From Piscinibacter sp. (lineage in GTDB: Bacteria > Pseudomonadota > Gammaproteobacteria > Burkholderiales > Burkholderiaceae_C), in assembly GCA_019635485.1 (NCBI GenBank), contig JAHBZL010000014.1:1-64000 (forward strand): 64,000 nt of DNA, given 5' to 3'. The notes beneath the pieces are model-generated. The model did no database searches. It saw nothing but the letters and a program-made list of their open reading frames with translations, and had not been told where the DNA came from. Of this stretch, positions 1 to 10,413 are shown one piece after another (position 1 is the stretch's first letter; the number at the start of each line of letters is the position of its first letter). The position numbers and the translations under genes are program-made.

Positions 1-8
1 GCATCGGA

Positions 9-2228
9 TCAGCCCGCGAGGGCGGCGCGGATCGCGCGCGCCAGTTCGGCGCGCCGGTAGGGCTTGGCCAGCAGCATCACGCCCGGGTCGAGCCGGCCGT
101 GGTGCACGATGGCGTTCTCGGAGTAGCCCGAGGTGTAGAGCACGCGCAGCCCGGGACGCAGCCGGCGTGCCGCATCGGCGAGCGCGCGCCCGGAGATGCC
201 GCCGGGCATCACCACGTCGGTGAACAGCAGATCGATGTCCTCGCGCCGCTCGACGACGCGCAGCGCCGCCGCGCCGCTCTCCGCGTCGAGCACGTGGTAG
301 CCGAGCGAGCGCAGCTCGGCACAGGCGTAGCGGCGCACCAGCTCATCGTCCTCCACCACCAGCACGGTCTCGGCGCCGCCGGTGACCGCGGGCAGTTCGG
401 GCTCGTCGGCCGCATGCGCCTGGCCGCGCGCCGCGCGCGGCAGGTACAGCTTGACGGTCGTGCCGTGCCCCGCCTCCGAGTAGATGCTGACGTGCCCGGC
501 CGACTGCTTCATGAACCCGTACACCATCGCCAGGCCGAGGCCGGTGCCCTTGCCCTTCTCCTTGGTCGTGAAGAACGGTTCGAACACGCGCGCGAGGTGC
601 TCCGGCGCGATGCCGCTGCCGGTGTCGGAGACCGCCAGCAGCACGTACTGGCCGGGCGTCACGTCGGGGTGGGTGTCCGCATAGCTGCGGTCCAGCGCCG
701 CGTTGGCGGTCTCCAGCGTCAGGCGCCCGCCGTCGCGCATCGCGTCGCGCGCGTTCAGGCACAGGTTCAGCAGCGCGTTCTCGAGCTGGCCCGCATCGAC
801 CATCGCCGGCCACAGGCCGGCACCGCGAACGAGCTCGATCTCGATGTGCTCGCCCAGCGTCCGGCGCAGCATCGGATCCATCGAGGCCACCAGCTGGTTC
901 ACGTCGACGGCGCTCGGCGCCAGTGCCTGCTTGCGCGCGAACGCCAGCAGCTGCTTCGTCAGCTCCGCGCCGCGCTGCGCGGCCGCGCCGATCATCTGCG
1001 CGAGCTGCTGCTTCAGCGGGTCGTCGGCACTCTGCTCGGCCAGCAGCTCGGCATTGCCGAGCACCACCGTCAGCAGGTTGTTGAAGTCGTGCGCCACCCC
1101 GCCGGTCAGCTGGCCGATCGCCTCCAGGCGCTGCGACTGCGTGAGGCGTGCGTTCAGGCGCGCGATGTCGTCGCGCTGCGTCTCCAGCGACTGCGCGGTC
1201 CGGTTCAGCACCGACATCAGCGTGCCGAGTTCGCCGCGCGGCAGCGGCGGCGGAATGCGTGCCGCGAGGTCGCCGTCGGCCAGGCGCTGCGCGACGCGGG
1301 TGATGCTGCCGATCTGGCGGCGCAGCGCCAGCTCCGCGAGCAGCCACAGCGCCAGGAACAGCGCCAGCGCCAGCGCGGCGAGCAGCACGAGGTCCTGCAT
1401 GAAGCGCCGGTCCGCTTCCGCCACCAGGCTGGCGCGCGCCGCGCCGGCCAGCACGCGCAGTCGCGACGGCGCCGGGCCGCCGGGATCGGCCACGGCCCAC
1501 TGGAACGCCCGCCCGTCGGGCAGCGCCAGCTCGGCTGTCGACGCCGTGCGCTGGACGGCGAACTCTCCCAGCGGCGTGCCGGCCAGCGAGGTGCCTACGC
1601 CCATGCCGGCGGCGTCGGGCTGCGTGGTCGCCAGCACCAGGCCCTTGTCGTCGACGATCAGCAGGCGCGCCCCGGGCACCTGCGCGTTGGCGAGCTCGGC
1701 CATCTTGGCGAGGTTCAGCGACGCGAGCAGCACGAAGCGCAGTTCGCCCTGCGGCGAACGCACCGGGTAGGCGATCTGCAGCACCGCCAGGCCGGTCAGT
1801 CGCCCGAAGGTCGGCTCCAGCACGACCTCGCCGCGCGTGCCCTTGGCGCGGCGGAAGTAGTCGCGGTTGTTCAGGTCCAGTTCGCGCCCGCTCTGCAGCG
1901 AATCGCAGAACAACCGGCCGTCCGGGCGGATCGTCAGGATGCCGGTGAACTGCGGGTAGGCCTCGCGCACTTCGGACAGGAAGGCCGAACAGGCGAGGCG
2001 GTCGTCGGTGTCGAGGTCACGCGCTCGCGCCAGGCCGAAGTGCAGCTGCGCCGTGCCCTGGATGCGGTCGCGCAGCTCGTCGGCCTTGTCCCGCGCGATG
2101 GCCGCCAGGCGCCTCGAGTCCTGCGCGATGGCGGCGTCGCGATCCTGGACGAAGCGCCACAGCACCAGCAGGGCCGGCACGGCCGTGGCGATCAGCGCGA
2201 TCCACAGCAGCCGCGCACGAATGCTCAT
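9..2228 (-). CDS. Cache/HAMP hybrid sensor histidine kinase
   Basis: Membrane-bound hybrid histidine kinase of 739 residues. It has an N-terminal membrane helix (about residues 7-25), a periplasmic Cache-like sensor (about 30-275, with a conserved NNRDYFRRA stretch), a second helix (about 283-303) and a HAMP linker. A HisKA domain follows with the motif GGVAHDFNNLL and phospho-acceptor His380. The HATPase domain has an N-box (LNLCLNARDAM), and the C-terminal receiver has the phospho-accepting Asp in LLFTDVVMP. Periplasmic Cache domains usually bind small organic molecules; the ligand here is unknown. ATG start; a lone receiver gene lies divergently 103 bp upstream and may be its partner. The stop codon is 8 bases inside the window. 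Family assignment is secure, the signal is not. Confidence 0.93.
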   Translation of the reverse strand: MSIRARLLWIALIATAVPALLVLWRFVQDRDAAIAQDSRRLAAIARDKADELRDRIQGTAQLHFGLARARDLDTDDRLACSAFLSEVREAYPQFTGILTIRPDGRLFCDSLQSGRELDLNNRDYFRRAKGTRGEVVLEPTFGRLTGLAVLQIAYPVRSPQGELRFVLLASLNLAKMAELANAQVPGARLLIVDDKGLVLATTQPDAAGMGVGTSLAGTPLGEFAVQRTASTAELALPDGRAFQWAVADPGGPAPSRLRVLAGAARASLVAEADRRFMQDLVLLAALALALFLALWLLAELALRRQIGSITRVAQRLADGDLAARIPPPLPRGELGTLMSVLNRTAQSLETQRDDIARLNARLTQSQRLEAIGQLTGGVAHDFNNLLTVVLGNAELLAEQSADDPLKQQLAQMIGAAAQRGAELTKQLLAFARKQALAPSAVDVNQLVASMDPMLRRTLGEHIEIELVRGAGLWPAMVDAGQLENALLNLCLNARDAMRDGGRLTLETANAALDRSYADTHPDVTPGQYVLLAVSDTGSGIAPEHLARVFEPFFTTKEKGKGTGLGLAMVYGFMKQSAGHVSIYSEAGHGTTVKLYLPRAARGQAHAADEPELPAVTGGAETVLVVEDDELVRRYACAELRSLGYHVLDAESGAAALRVVERREDIDLLFTDVVMPGGISGRALADAARRLRPGLRVLYTSGYSENAIVHHGRLDPGVMLLAKPYRRAELARAIRAALAG

Positions 2229-2331
2229 CGGGTGGGCGTCCTCCTCCGGCCTCGTCGCGCGCGGCTGCTATCCTGACCTGCCCCGCGCTGCAGGCATGAT
2301 AAGCGGCACGCAGGGCAACGCAGGGAGGCCC

Positions 2332-2703
2332 ATGGCACGCGGCAGGCTGCTGATCCTGGACGACGACGCCACCGTCGGGCAGATTCTCCTGCTCGGCGCG
2401 CAGGCGTCGGGCTTCGAGGCGCGGTTGTGCCTGGACGTGGCCGCATTCTTCGCGGCGCTGACCCCCTGGGCGCCGACGCACCTGGCGATCGACCTCACGC
2501 TGCCGGGCGGCAGCGGCGTCGAGGTGCTGCGGCAGGTGGCAACTCTCGGCTGCCGGGCGCGCGTGATCATCTGCAGCGGGGCCGGCGCGGCCGACCTCGA
2601 CGCCGCGCTCGCGGAGGTCCGCGCGCTCGGCCTGGACGGCGCCGGCGTGCTGGCCAAGCCGTTCACGCTGGCGCAGCTGCGCACGCTGATCGCGACGCCG
2701 TGA
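2332..2703 (+). CDS. Single-domain response regulator
   Basis: A receiver domain with no output domain, 123 residues. Acidic pocket residues lie in LILDDDA (residues 8-13), the phospho-acceptor is Asp54 (LAIDLTLPGG) and the conserved lysine is in LAKPF near residue 109. I chose the ATG at 2332 because AGGGAGG lies just upstream; an in-frame ATG at 2296 would add 12 residues. A TATCCT -10-like hexamer at 2269-2274 could be its promoter, but no -35 is evident. It diverges from the hybrid kinase to the left, so the two may form a phosphorelay. Such regulators act by protein contact, and no target can be inferred. Confidence 0.85.
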   Translation: MARGRLLILDDDATVGQILLLGAQASGFEARLCLDVAAFFAALTPWAPTHLAIDLTLPGGSGVEVLRQVATLGCRARVIICSGAGAADLDAALAEVRALGLDGAGVLAKPFTLAQLRTLIATP

Positions 2704-2746
2704 CGGACGTCCGCTCCGAGCCCTTTCGATCGACGACGAAGCCGCA

Positions 2747-3403
2747 TCAGGCCAGCAGGTCGGCGTGCCGCACGGCGTACAGCGCCAGCTCGACATCGTT
2801 GCGCACGCCGGTCTTCTCGAGGATGCGCGCGCGGTAGGTGCTCACCGTGTTGGGCGACAGCGAGAGCTGCGCGGCGATCTCGCCGACGCTCGCGCCCTGG
2901 CTGAGCAGCCGGAACACCTGGTACTCGCGGTGCGACAGGCGCTCGTGCAGCGGCCGCTCCTCGTGCGCACCGGCGCCCATCGCGCCGGCCAGCAGCTCGG
3001 CCACGTGCGGCGTGACGAACAGGCGGCCGCGTGCCACGCGCCGGATCGCCTCGATCATCTGCTCGCTGTCGGCGCTCTTGTTCAGGTAGCCGGCCGCGCC
3101 GAGCTTGAGGCTGCGCACCGCGTACTGCCGGTCCGGGTAGGTCGACAGCATCAGCACCGGCAGCTTCGGGAACTCGGCGCGCAATTGCTTGAGCACGTCC
3201 AGCCCGTCGCGCTGCGGCATCGCGATGTCCAGCAGCACGACGTCGGGCATCTGGTCCGCCGCCGCGCCGGCGCGCACCAGCGCGACCGCCTCGGGCCCGT
3301 TGCCGGCCTCGCCGGCCAGCGCGATGTCGCTCGCGTCGGCCAGGATCTGCTTGATGCCCTGGCGCACGATCAGGTGGTCGTCGCAGACCAGCACGCGGAT
3401 CAC
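2747..3403 (-). CDS. LuxR/NarL-family response regulator
   Basis: Two-domain DNA-binding response regulator, 218 residues. The receiver spans about 1-120 (CDDH acidic pair near the N terminus, phospho-acceptor Asp59 in LLDIAMP). The LuxR-type helix-turn-helix spans about 155-215 (LSHREYQVFRLL, then IAAQLSLSPNTVSTYRARIL). The start is GTG at 3403: it overlaps the TGA of the upstream kinase by four bases (GTGA), and the receiver begins directly with IRVLVCDDH. The pair is therefore translationally coupled and a cognate two-component system. It lies downstream of the uracil-catabolism genes on the same strand, so it could sense or control pyrimidine use. That is inference from position only. Confidence 0.92.
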   Translation of the reverse strand: MIRVLVCDDHLIVRQGIKQILADASDIALAGEAGNGPEAVALVRAGAAADQMPDVVLLDIAMPQRDGLDVLKQLRAEFPKLPVLMLSTYPDRQYAVRSLKLGAAGYLNKSADSEQMIEAIRRVARGRLFVTPHVAELLAGAMGAGAHEERPLHERLSHREYQVFRLLSQGASVGEIAAQLSLSPNTVSTYRARILEKTGVRNDVELALYAVRHADLLA

Positions 3404-4536
3404 GATGCCGCGCCCTCCGGCAGCGGCATCACCAGCCGCACGCGGGTGCCGGCGCCGGGGGCGCTGTCCACCGTCAGGCGGCCGCCGAAATGCGCGGCCC
3501 GCTCGCGCATGCCCATCACGCCGTAGCTGCGCGCGGCGTTCAGCGCGGCCGGTGCGGCGCCGACGCCGTCGTCGCGCACATCGAGGTACAGCACCGGGCC
3601 CGGCGGGTCGTCCACCGCGATGCGGATCGACACGCGGCGCGCCTGCGCGTGCCGCGCGACGTTCGAGAGCATCTCCTGGAAGATGCGGAACACCGCGATC
3701 GCCAGGCCGCCCTCGGGCGACGCGACGCCGGCGGCGACGTGCACTTGCAGCTCGCAGTCGAACTCGGCGCTGTCGACGAATTCCTGCGCCTGCCATTCCA
3801 GCGCGGCCCACAGGCCCTGGTGGTCCAGGATGCTCGGCCGCAGGTCGGTGATGATGCGGCCGACGTTGTCGACCGCGGTGTCGATCAGGCGACCCATGCC
3901 GCCGCATTTGGCGACCAGCTCGGCCCGGTCGGCCACCCGCTTGCCGAGCCAGTTGACGTCCATCTTCAGCGCCACCAGCAGCGAGCCCAGCTCGTCGTGG
4001 ATCTCGCGCGCGATGCGCGCGCGCTCGGCCTCGCGCACCGACTCGAGGTGATGGGCCAGTTCACGCACCCGCTGCAGTTCCTGCGCGCGCTTGCGCTCGG
4101 CGATGTCGACGAAGGTCACCACCGCGCCCTGCACCTGCCCGTCCTCGACGATCGGGTGGCTCGAGTACTCGGCCGGGAACGCGCTGCCGTCGGCGCGCCA
4201 CAGTACCTCGTCGTCGATGCGGCAAGGCAGCCCGCGCCGGAAGGCGTTGAAGATGGGACAGTCGCACTCCGGGTAGTGGCGCCCGTCGGCATGCGTGTGG
4301 TGGATCAGCGCGTGCATGTTGCGGCCGATGATCTGCTCGGCCGGCCAGCCCAGCTGCTGCGCGGCGCTGCGGTTCACGAACATGCAGCGGCCGGCCATGT
4401 CGATGCCGAAGATGCCCTCGCCGGTGGACTCCAGCAGCAGCGCGAGGCGGTCGCGCCAGACGTCGGCCACCTGGCCGGCCGGGACCTCGGGCGATGCGAA
4501 GGGGGGTGATGCGGGCGGCGTGTCCATCTGCGGCAC
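3400..4536 (-). CDS. PAS-domain sensor histidine kinase (HisKA_3, NarX-like)
   Basis: Soluble sensor kinase of 378 residues with no membrane segment. A PAS domain covers about residues 30-145 and carries a His/Cys-containing stretch (HADGRHYPECDCPIF) often seen in this PAS subgroup. A linker helix leads to a HisKA_3 dimerisation domain with phospho-acceptor His180 (AREIHDELGSLL), then an HATPase domain (VRDDGVG as N/G box). Kinases of this class pair with NarL/LuxR regulators, and the overlapping downstream gene is exactly that. The gene starts 43 bp after the stop of the URC4-like gene on the same strand, so cotranscription is possible. The ligand is unknown. Confidence 0.92.
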   Translation of the reverse strand: MPQMDTPPASPPFASPEVPAGQVADVWRDRLALLLESTGEGIFGIDMAGRCMFVNRSAAQQLGWPAEQIIGRNMHALIHHTHADGRHYPECDCPIFNAFRRGLPCRIDDEVLWRADGSAFPAEYSSHPIVEDGQVQGAVVTFVDIAERKRAQELQRVRELAHHLESVREAERARIAREIHDELGSLLVALKMDVNWLGKRVADRAELVAKCGGMGRLIDTAVDNVGRIITDLRPSILDHQGLWAALEWQAQEFVDSAEFDCELQVHVAAGVASPEGGLAIAVFRIFQEMLSNVARHAQARRVSIRIAVDDPPGPVLYLDVRDDGVGAAPAALNAARSYGVMGMRERAAHFGGRLTVDSAPGAGTRVRLVMPLPEGAAS

Positions 4537-4579
4537 GCCGGTGCAAGCGCCGTGCCGGGGCAGCCTGCCCCGCTGCGGC

Positions 4580-5846
4580 TCAGAAGACCGTGCCGTCGCT
4601 GTCGATCGTCACCGGCGGCGCGCCGCCCGGCCGCCGCTCGGCGGCGATCTGCCGGCCGGCGGCCCAGCTGCCGCCCTCCAGCATGCAGGCCAGCGGCAGC
4701 GCCGGCGCGCCCAGCCGTTCGCGCACGCGCGGGGCGAGTTCGTCGAGCAGCGCCACGGTGAGCGCGCGCCACTCGATCACCCAGGGCTCGGCGGGCGTGC
4801 GCGGCCGTGCGGCGAAGGCAGCGTCGCGCGGCACGATCACGCCGGCGTCGAGCAGCAGGCCGCCGTTGCGGTACTCGGGCAGGCCGGTCAGGTCGTCCAG
4901 GCCGTGCACCTTCACGCCGGCCCACTCGAAGGGTTCGAGCAGGGAATAGGCGAGCCACTGGCTGAGCTTGTGGAACGGCACCCAGCCCGCACTCGGCCCC
5001 TCGCCGCCGGCCGCCTCGTGCGGCCACACGTCGCCCACCGGTATCCCGTGGAAGACCTGCCCGCTCGGCCAGATGCCGCTGAACGACTCGAGCAGCGCGC
5101 CGAGGATGCGCCCGGCCCCCACCTCGTGGTGCATCGCCGTCGGCAGCGGCCGGTGGTGGTTCAGGCGTGGCGCGTGCGAATGATGGGTCAGCGCGTCGAA
5201 CAGGTGGCCGGGCTGGCCGGTGGAGGTGAAGACCTCCGGCCGCGCGCGCAGCGCCTCGCCGAGGCGGTGCAGCAGCGCGACGCGGCCCTCCAACCCGACC
5301 AGCGGATTGTCCGGCCCGGCCTGGAACACGTCGGCGAGCGCGCGCGTGTCGAGTTTCAGCAGCGCGACGGCATCGACCCGGATCGGATCCCCGGGGTCGG
5401 ACGAGAAGCGCCCGGCCAGGAAGGCGCGGAAGCTCGCCACCGCGAGGCCTTCGCTACGCGTGAAGGTCTGGCCGCTCTCCGCCTCGCGGTAGCGCCAGTC
5501 CGGGCCGGCGCCGGCGTCCAACAGCACACTGATCAACGCCAGGTCGATGTGCGTGCGCGCAGCGGCGATGTGGCTGCGGCCGTTCAGCCTGCGGTCCAGC
5601 TCGGCCTTGCGGTCCACCCCGCCGGCCTCGAAGTGGCGCCAGCGGCTGTGGTACGGAATCTTCAGGTCCGGGAAGCGGCTGCTCGTCAGCGCCGCGATGC
5701 GCTGCGCGACCTCGTCGAGCCGCGTGCGGTCGAGCGTGAAGTGCGCCGAGCGGCCGGCCTCCACGTACGACGCGATCGCCCGGCAGCGCGCACGGATCGT
5801 CGCCGGGTCGCGCAGCGTGCGGACCGCGGCGTCGATCGCATGCGCC

Positions 5847-5854
<8 letters not shown>
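4580..5854 (-). CDS. URC4/DUF1688 uracil-catabolism protein
   Basis: A 424-residue protein of the DUF1688 (URC4/Urg3) family. In fungi this family is required for uracil degradation by the URC pathway, which is distinct from the reductive and Rut routes; its exact reaction is unsettled. Recognised from the N-terminal block (ATIRARCRAI), the FPDLKIPYHSRWRHFE block and the conserved tail (LEGGSWAAGRQIA). It is cytoplasmic, with no signal peptide. Its start overlaps the 3' end of the GTP-cyclohydrolase-like URC1 gene by 8 bp, which is the expected genomic pairing and strongly supports the assignment. The uracil phosphoribosyltransferase step (URC6) is not visible in this window. Confidence 0.9.
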
Positions 5855-7100
<1,246 letters not shown>

Positions 7101-7157
7101 CAGGACAGCATAGCGCCGGAACGGTGCGCCGGGCGACCGGTCGTCCTGCCTGGCAGT

Positions 7158-7994
7158 TCAGTCCAGCCCGCGCAGCGGCAGGCGTTCGCGGCGCAGCCAG
7201 TTGTCCGCCGACCAGGCCGTCGTGCCGTCCGTCACGTGCAGCGTGTAGGCCATGCGCGAGCGCGCCGAGCGGTTCGGCCCGCTGTAGTGCGGCAACCGGC
7301 CGTCGAACACCACCAGCGAACCCGCCTCCACCTCGACCGGCAGCGCCTGGCCGAGCGACGGCCACGGCGTTGCGTCGACGGTCTCCAGCGTCACGGCGTT
7401 GCCGCGGCGCACGAAGCGCTGCCGCAGCGGCCCGCGGTGGCCGCCGGGTTCGACCCACAGGCAGCCGTTGTTGCGGTCGGCGTCCTCCAGCGCGAACCAG
7501 AACGCCACCACGCTGGCCGGCTCGGTGAGCAGGAAGGCGGCGTCCTGGTGCCAGCCGACTTCGCCGCCGATGCCGGGCGGCTTCCAGATCACCATCGACT
7601 GCCAGGCCTGCGGCGCGCGCAGGCCGAGATCGGCGGCCAGCGCCGCCATGTCGGCACCGCGCGAAAAGCGGTCGAACACCGGGTCGAGGTCGTGCAGCGC
7701 GTGGCCGATCTTGTTGATCGCGTCGACCTGCGGGCGCACCAGCGCGCCGCGTTCGTCGAAGGCCTCTTCCTCGAAGAAGCAGTGGATGCCTTCGGCGGAA
7801 TCCAGGAAGGCCGTGTCCGCCGTGCGGGCCTGGTCGCGCGTCGTGAACACGCTGGCCGGGCCGGCGGCGACGAAGTCGGCGGCGATCGCGACGGCCCGCT
7901 CGCGCAACGCCTGGCGCGCCGCCGCGTCCCGAAACCCAGGCAGTACGAGAAAACCCTGATCGTGGTAGCGCGCGGATTGTTTCGGGTTCAGCAT
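7158..7994 (-). CDS. Phytanoyl-CoA dioxygenase (PhyH)-family oxygenase
   Basis: Fe(II)/2-oxoglutarate dioxygenase of the PhyH family, 278 residues, cytoplasmic. The facial triad is visible as His149 and Asp151 (GWHQDAAFL) and His236 (LPHYSGPN), with a basic cluster RSARSR about ten residues later that could supply the 2-oxoglutarate-binding arginine. It lies 57 bp upstream of URC1 on the same strand, so it is probably the first gene of the URC transcript, and is divergent from the TonB receptor. PhyH enzymes hydroxylate many small molecules. The neighbourhood suggests a pyrimidine nucleoside or a derivative, by analogy with known 2-oxoglutarate-dependent thymine and deoxynucleoside hydroxylases. 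The substrate is inference; the family is clear. Confidence 0.88.
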   Translation of the reverse strand: MLNPKQSARYHDQGFLVLPGFRDAAARQALRERAVAIAADFVAAGPASVFTTRDQARTADTAFLDSAEGIHCFFEEEAFDERGALVRPQVDAINKIGHALHDLDPVFDRFSRGADMAALAADLGLRAPQAWQSMVIWKPPGIGGEVGWHQDAAFLLTEPASVVAFWFALEDADRNNGCLWVEPGGHRGPLRQRFVRRGNAVTLETVDATPWPSLGQALPVEVEAGSLVVFDGRLPHYSGPNRSARSRMAYTLHVTDGTTAWSADNWLRRERLPLRGLD

Positions 7995-8048
7995 GGCCGG
8001 GGAGGTCGTGACCCGTCACGGTACACCAGCGCCGCAAAGATGTGCATG

Positions 8049-8064
8049 TGGCATGCCGCTTGCA
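8049..8064 (+). promoter_or_regulatory. Candidate sigma-54 (-24/-12) promoter
   Basis: TGGCATG-N4-TTGCA matches the sigma-54 consensus TGGCACG-N4-TTGCW at every position but one, and has the required ten bases between the GG and GC dinucleotides. Predicted transcription start is near 8075, 35 bp before the TonB receptor ATG. Sigma-54 promoters often serve nitrogen acquisition, which fits the pyrimidine-use context. No enhancer-binding site was identified. Confidence 0.6.
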
Positions 8065-8109
8065 CCCGGCGTCCGCCATTCTCAACCCAGGATCCACGAG
8101 GGAGTCTTC

Positions 8110-10413
8110 ATGCCGACAGCCGTTCCGCTCCTGCCTGCCCCGCCGACGCATCGCATGCACCGCATTGCAGCGGCGGCCGCCCTCGCCGCGCTGCACTTCG
8201 GTGCGTCGGCGCAGACGACTTCGGAAATGGGCAAGCTGCCGACGGTCAACGTCACCGCGGAGCGCCGCACCGAGAACGTCCAGGACATCCCGAACTCGGT
8301 GACGACGCTGAACGCCGAGATGATCGACATCCTGAACACCAGCGGGCAGGACGTGCGCATGCTCTCCGGCCGGGTGCCGAGCCTGAACATCGAGTCCTCG
8401 TTCGGCCGCGCCTTCCCGCGCTTCTACATCCGCGGCTACGGCAACACCGATTTCCGGCTCAACGCCTCGCAGCCGGTCTCGCTCGTGTACGACGACGTCG
8501 TGCAGGAGAACCCGATCCTGAAGGGCTTCCCGGCCTTCGACCTCGAGCGCATCGAGGTGCTGCGCGGCCCGCAGGGTTCGCTGTTCGGCCGCAACACGCC
8601 GGCCGGCGTGGTCAAGTTCGAGTCGGTCAAGCCGTCCACCAAGCGGTTCGAGGGCTACGGCAGCCTGTCGTACGGCACCTTCAATACGGTGAACGCGGAA
8701 GGCGCGGTCAACCTGCCGGTGACCCCCGGCTCGGCGCTGCGCCTGTCGGTGCTGAACCAGACGCGTGACGACTGGGTCGAGAACACCTACGCCCCGGGCC
8801 CGACCCAGCACCTGGAGGGCTACCGCGACAGCGCGCTGCGCTTCCAGCTGCTGGTCGAGTCGAGCAAGGACCTGAGCGTGCTCGGCAGCGTGCACGCACG
8901 CGACTTCAGCGGTTCCGCGCGCCTGTTCCGCGCCAACATCATCGAGCCGGGCACCAACAACCTGGTCGCCGGCTTCGACGAGACCAAGGTCTCCTACGAC
9001 GGCAAGAACGAGTCCGAGCTGCAGAACTACGGCGCCAGCCTGCGCGTTCGCGTCGGGCTGGGCGGCATGTCGCTGCACTCGATCACCGGCTACGAGCAGG
9101 TGCGCACCTACAGCCGCGGCGACATCGACGGCGGCTTCGGCGCCTCGTTCCTGCCCGAGTCGGGGCCGGGGCTGATCCCGTTTGCCTCCGAGACGGCCGA
9201 CGGCATCCCGTCGCACCGGCAGATCACGCAGGAGTTCCGCCTGGAGTCGAGCGACGCCGCGCCGCTGTCCTGGCAGACCGGCCTGTACTTCTTCCACGAG
9301 GACTACCAGATCGAGAGCTTCAGCTACGACTCGCTGGCCGGCGGCGCGCAGGACGGCTACGAGAAGGTGCGCCAGAAGAACAATGCCGTCGCGGTGTTCG
9401 GCGCGCTGAACTACGCCGTCACGCCGGCCGCGAAGATCCGCCTCGGCGGCCGCTACACCAGCGACAAGAAGAAGTTCGACGTCGAGGCCTACACCAACAG
9501 CGGCTTCGTGCCCTGCGTGCTGTCGGGCAAGTGCACGATCGAGGAGCTCGCCGCCCAGGAGCCCGACGGCGACCTGTCCGCCTCGCCGAAGGACAGCAAG
9601 TTCAACTGGGACCTGTCCGGCACCTACACCGTGATGCCCGGCACCAACCTGTACGCGCGCGCCGCCACCGGGTTCCGCGGCAGCAGCGTGCAGGGTGCCG
9701 GAGCCTTCAACGGCAAGTCGGTCGCCGGCGCGGAGACGAACACCTCCTACGAGGCGGGCATCAAGACCGACCTGCTCGGCGGCCGGGCGCGCGTGAACTT
9801 CGGCATCTTCCACTACACCGTGAAGGACCTGCAACTCACCGCGGTGGGCGGCGCGTCGAACGCGAACATCCTGCTGAACGCGGAGAAGGCGGTCGGCCAG
9901 GGCTTCGAGCTCGATGCGCAGGCGCTGCTGACGGACCGCCTGATGGTGGGCCTGGGCGTGGGCTACAACGACACCAAGATCAAGGACCCCGGCCTCGCCG
10001 TGGCCGTGTGCGCGCAGTGCACGGTGACGGACCCGACGACGACCATCGGCGGCACGACCTATGCGCTGATCGACGGCAACCCGCTGCCGCAGGCGCCGAA
10101 GACCACGGTCAACTTCATGCTCAAGTACAGCCAGCCGACGCCCGACGGCGAGTGGTACGTGCTGACGGACTGGGCCTACCGCAGCAAGGTCAACTTCTTC
10201 CTCTACGAGTCCAAGGAATTCACCGGCAAGGCGCTGACGGAAGGCGGCGTGCGTCTGGGTTACCTGTGGGGCAACGGCAAGTACGAGGCGGCGCTGTTCG
10301 GCCGCAACATCACGAACCAGATCCGCATCGTCGGTGGCATCGACTTCAACAACCTGACCGGCTTCATCAACGAGCCGCGCACCTGGGGCGCGCAGTTCAG
10401 GGCGACTTTTTGA
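8110..10413 (+). CDS. TonB-dependent outer-membrane receptor
   Basis: A 767-residue outer-membrane receptor for energised uptake. It has a signal peptide (hydrophobic AAAAALAALHFGASAQ region ending near residue 35), a TonB-box-like segment (LPTVNVTAERR), and a plug domain (about 45-160, with IEVLRGPQGSLFGRNTPAGVV). The large beta-barrel ends in Phe (FRATF), as expected for BAM-assembled proteins. I chose ATG 8110 because GAGGGAG lies just upstream; an in-frame ATG at 8155 also precedes a signal peptide. A sigma-54-like promoter lies upstream. It is divergent from the dioxygenase/URC genes and followed by a nucleoside-binding-protein gene, so a nucleobase or nucleoside ligand is plausible. The closest named families usually take siderophores or other organics, so the ligand is open. 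Confidence 0.92.
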   Translation: MPTAVPLLPAPPTHRMHRIAAAAALAALHFGASAQTTSEMGKLPTVNVTAERRTENVQDIPNSVTTLNAEMIDILNTSGQDVRMLSGRVPSLNIESSFGRAFPRFYIRGYGNTDFRLNASQPVSLVYDDVVQENPILKGFPAFDLERIEVLRGPQGSLFGRNTPAGVVKFESVKPSTKRFEGYGSLSYGTFNTVNAEGAVNLPVTPGSALRLSVLNQTRDDWVENTYAPGPTQHLEGYRDSALRFQLLVESSKDLSVLGSVHARDFSGSARLFRANIIEPGTNNLVAGFDETKVSYDGKNESELQNYGASLRVRVGLGGMSLHSITGYEQVRTYSRGDIDGGFGASFLPESGPGLIPFASETADGIPSHRQITQEFRLESSDAAPLSWQTGLYFFHEDYQIESFSYDSLAGGAQDGYEKVRQKNNAVAVFGALNYAVTPAAKIRLGGRYTSDKKKFDVEAYTNSGFVPCVLSGKCTIEELAAQEPDGDLSASPKDSKFNWDLSGTYTVMPGTNLYARAATGFRGSSVQGAGAFNGKSVAGAETNTSYEAGIKTDLLGGRARVNFGIFHYTVKDLQLTAVGGASNANILLNAEKAVGQGFELDAQALLTDRLMVGLGVGYNDTKIKDPGLAVAVCAQCTVTDPTTTIGGTTYALIDGNPLPQAPKTTVNFMLKYSQPTPDGEWYVLTDWAYRSKVNFFLYESKEFTGKALTEGGVRLGYLWGNGKYEAALFGRNITNQIRIVGGIDFNNLTGFINEPRTWGAQFRATF

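Noticed and set aside
2008-2331. An in-frame upstream extension of the single-domain response regulator.
   Set aside because: The extension is Arg/Ser-rich with no homology pattern, overlaps the divergent kinase, and the receiver fold begins exactly after ATG 2332 with a good ribosome-binding site.
7101-7157. A TATGCT sequence six bases before URC1 suggested a leaderless promoter.
   Set aside because: No -35 at a sensible distance; the dioxygenase gene upstream is on the same strand, so cotranscription is simpler.
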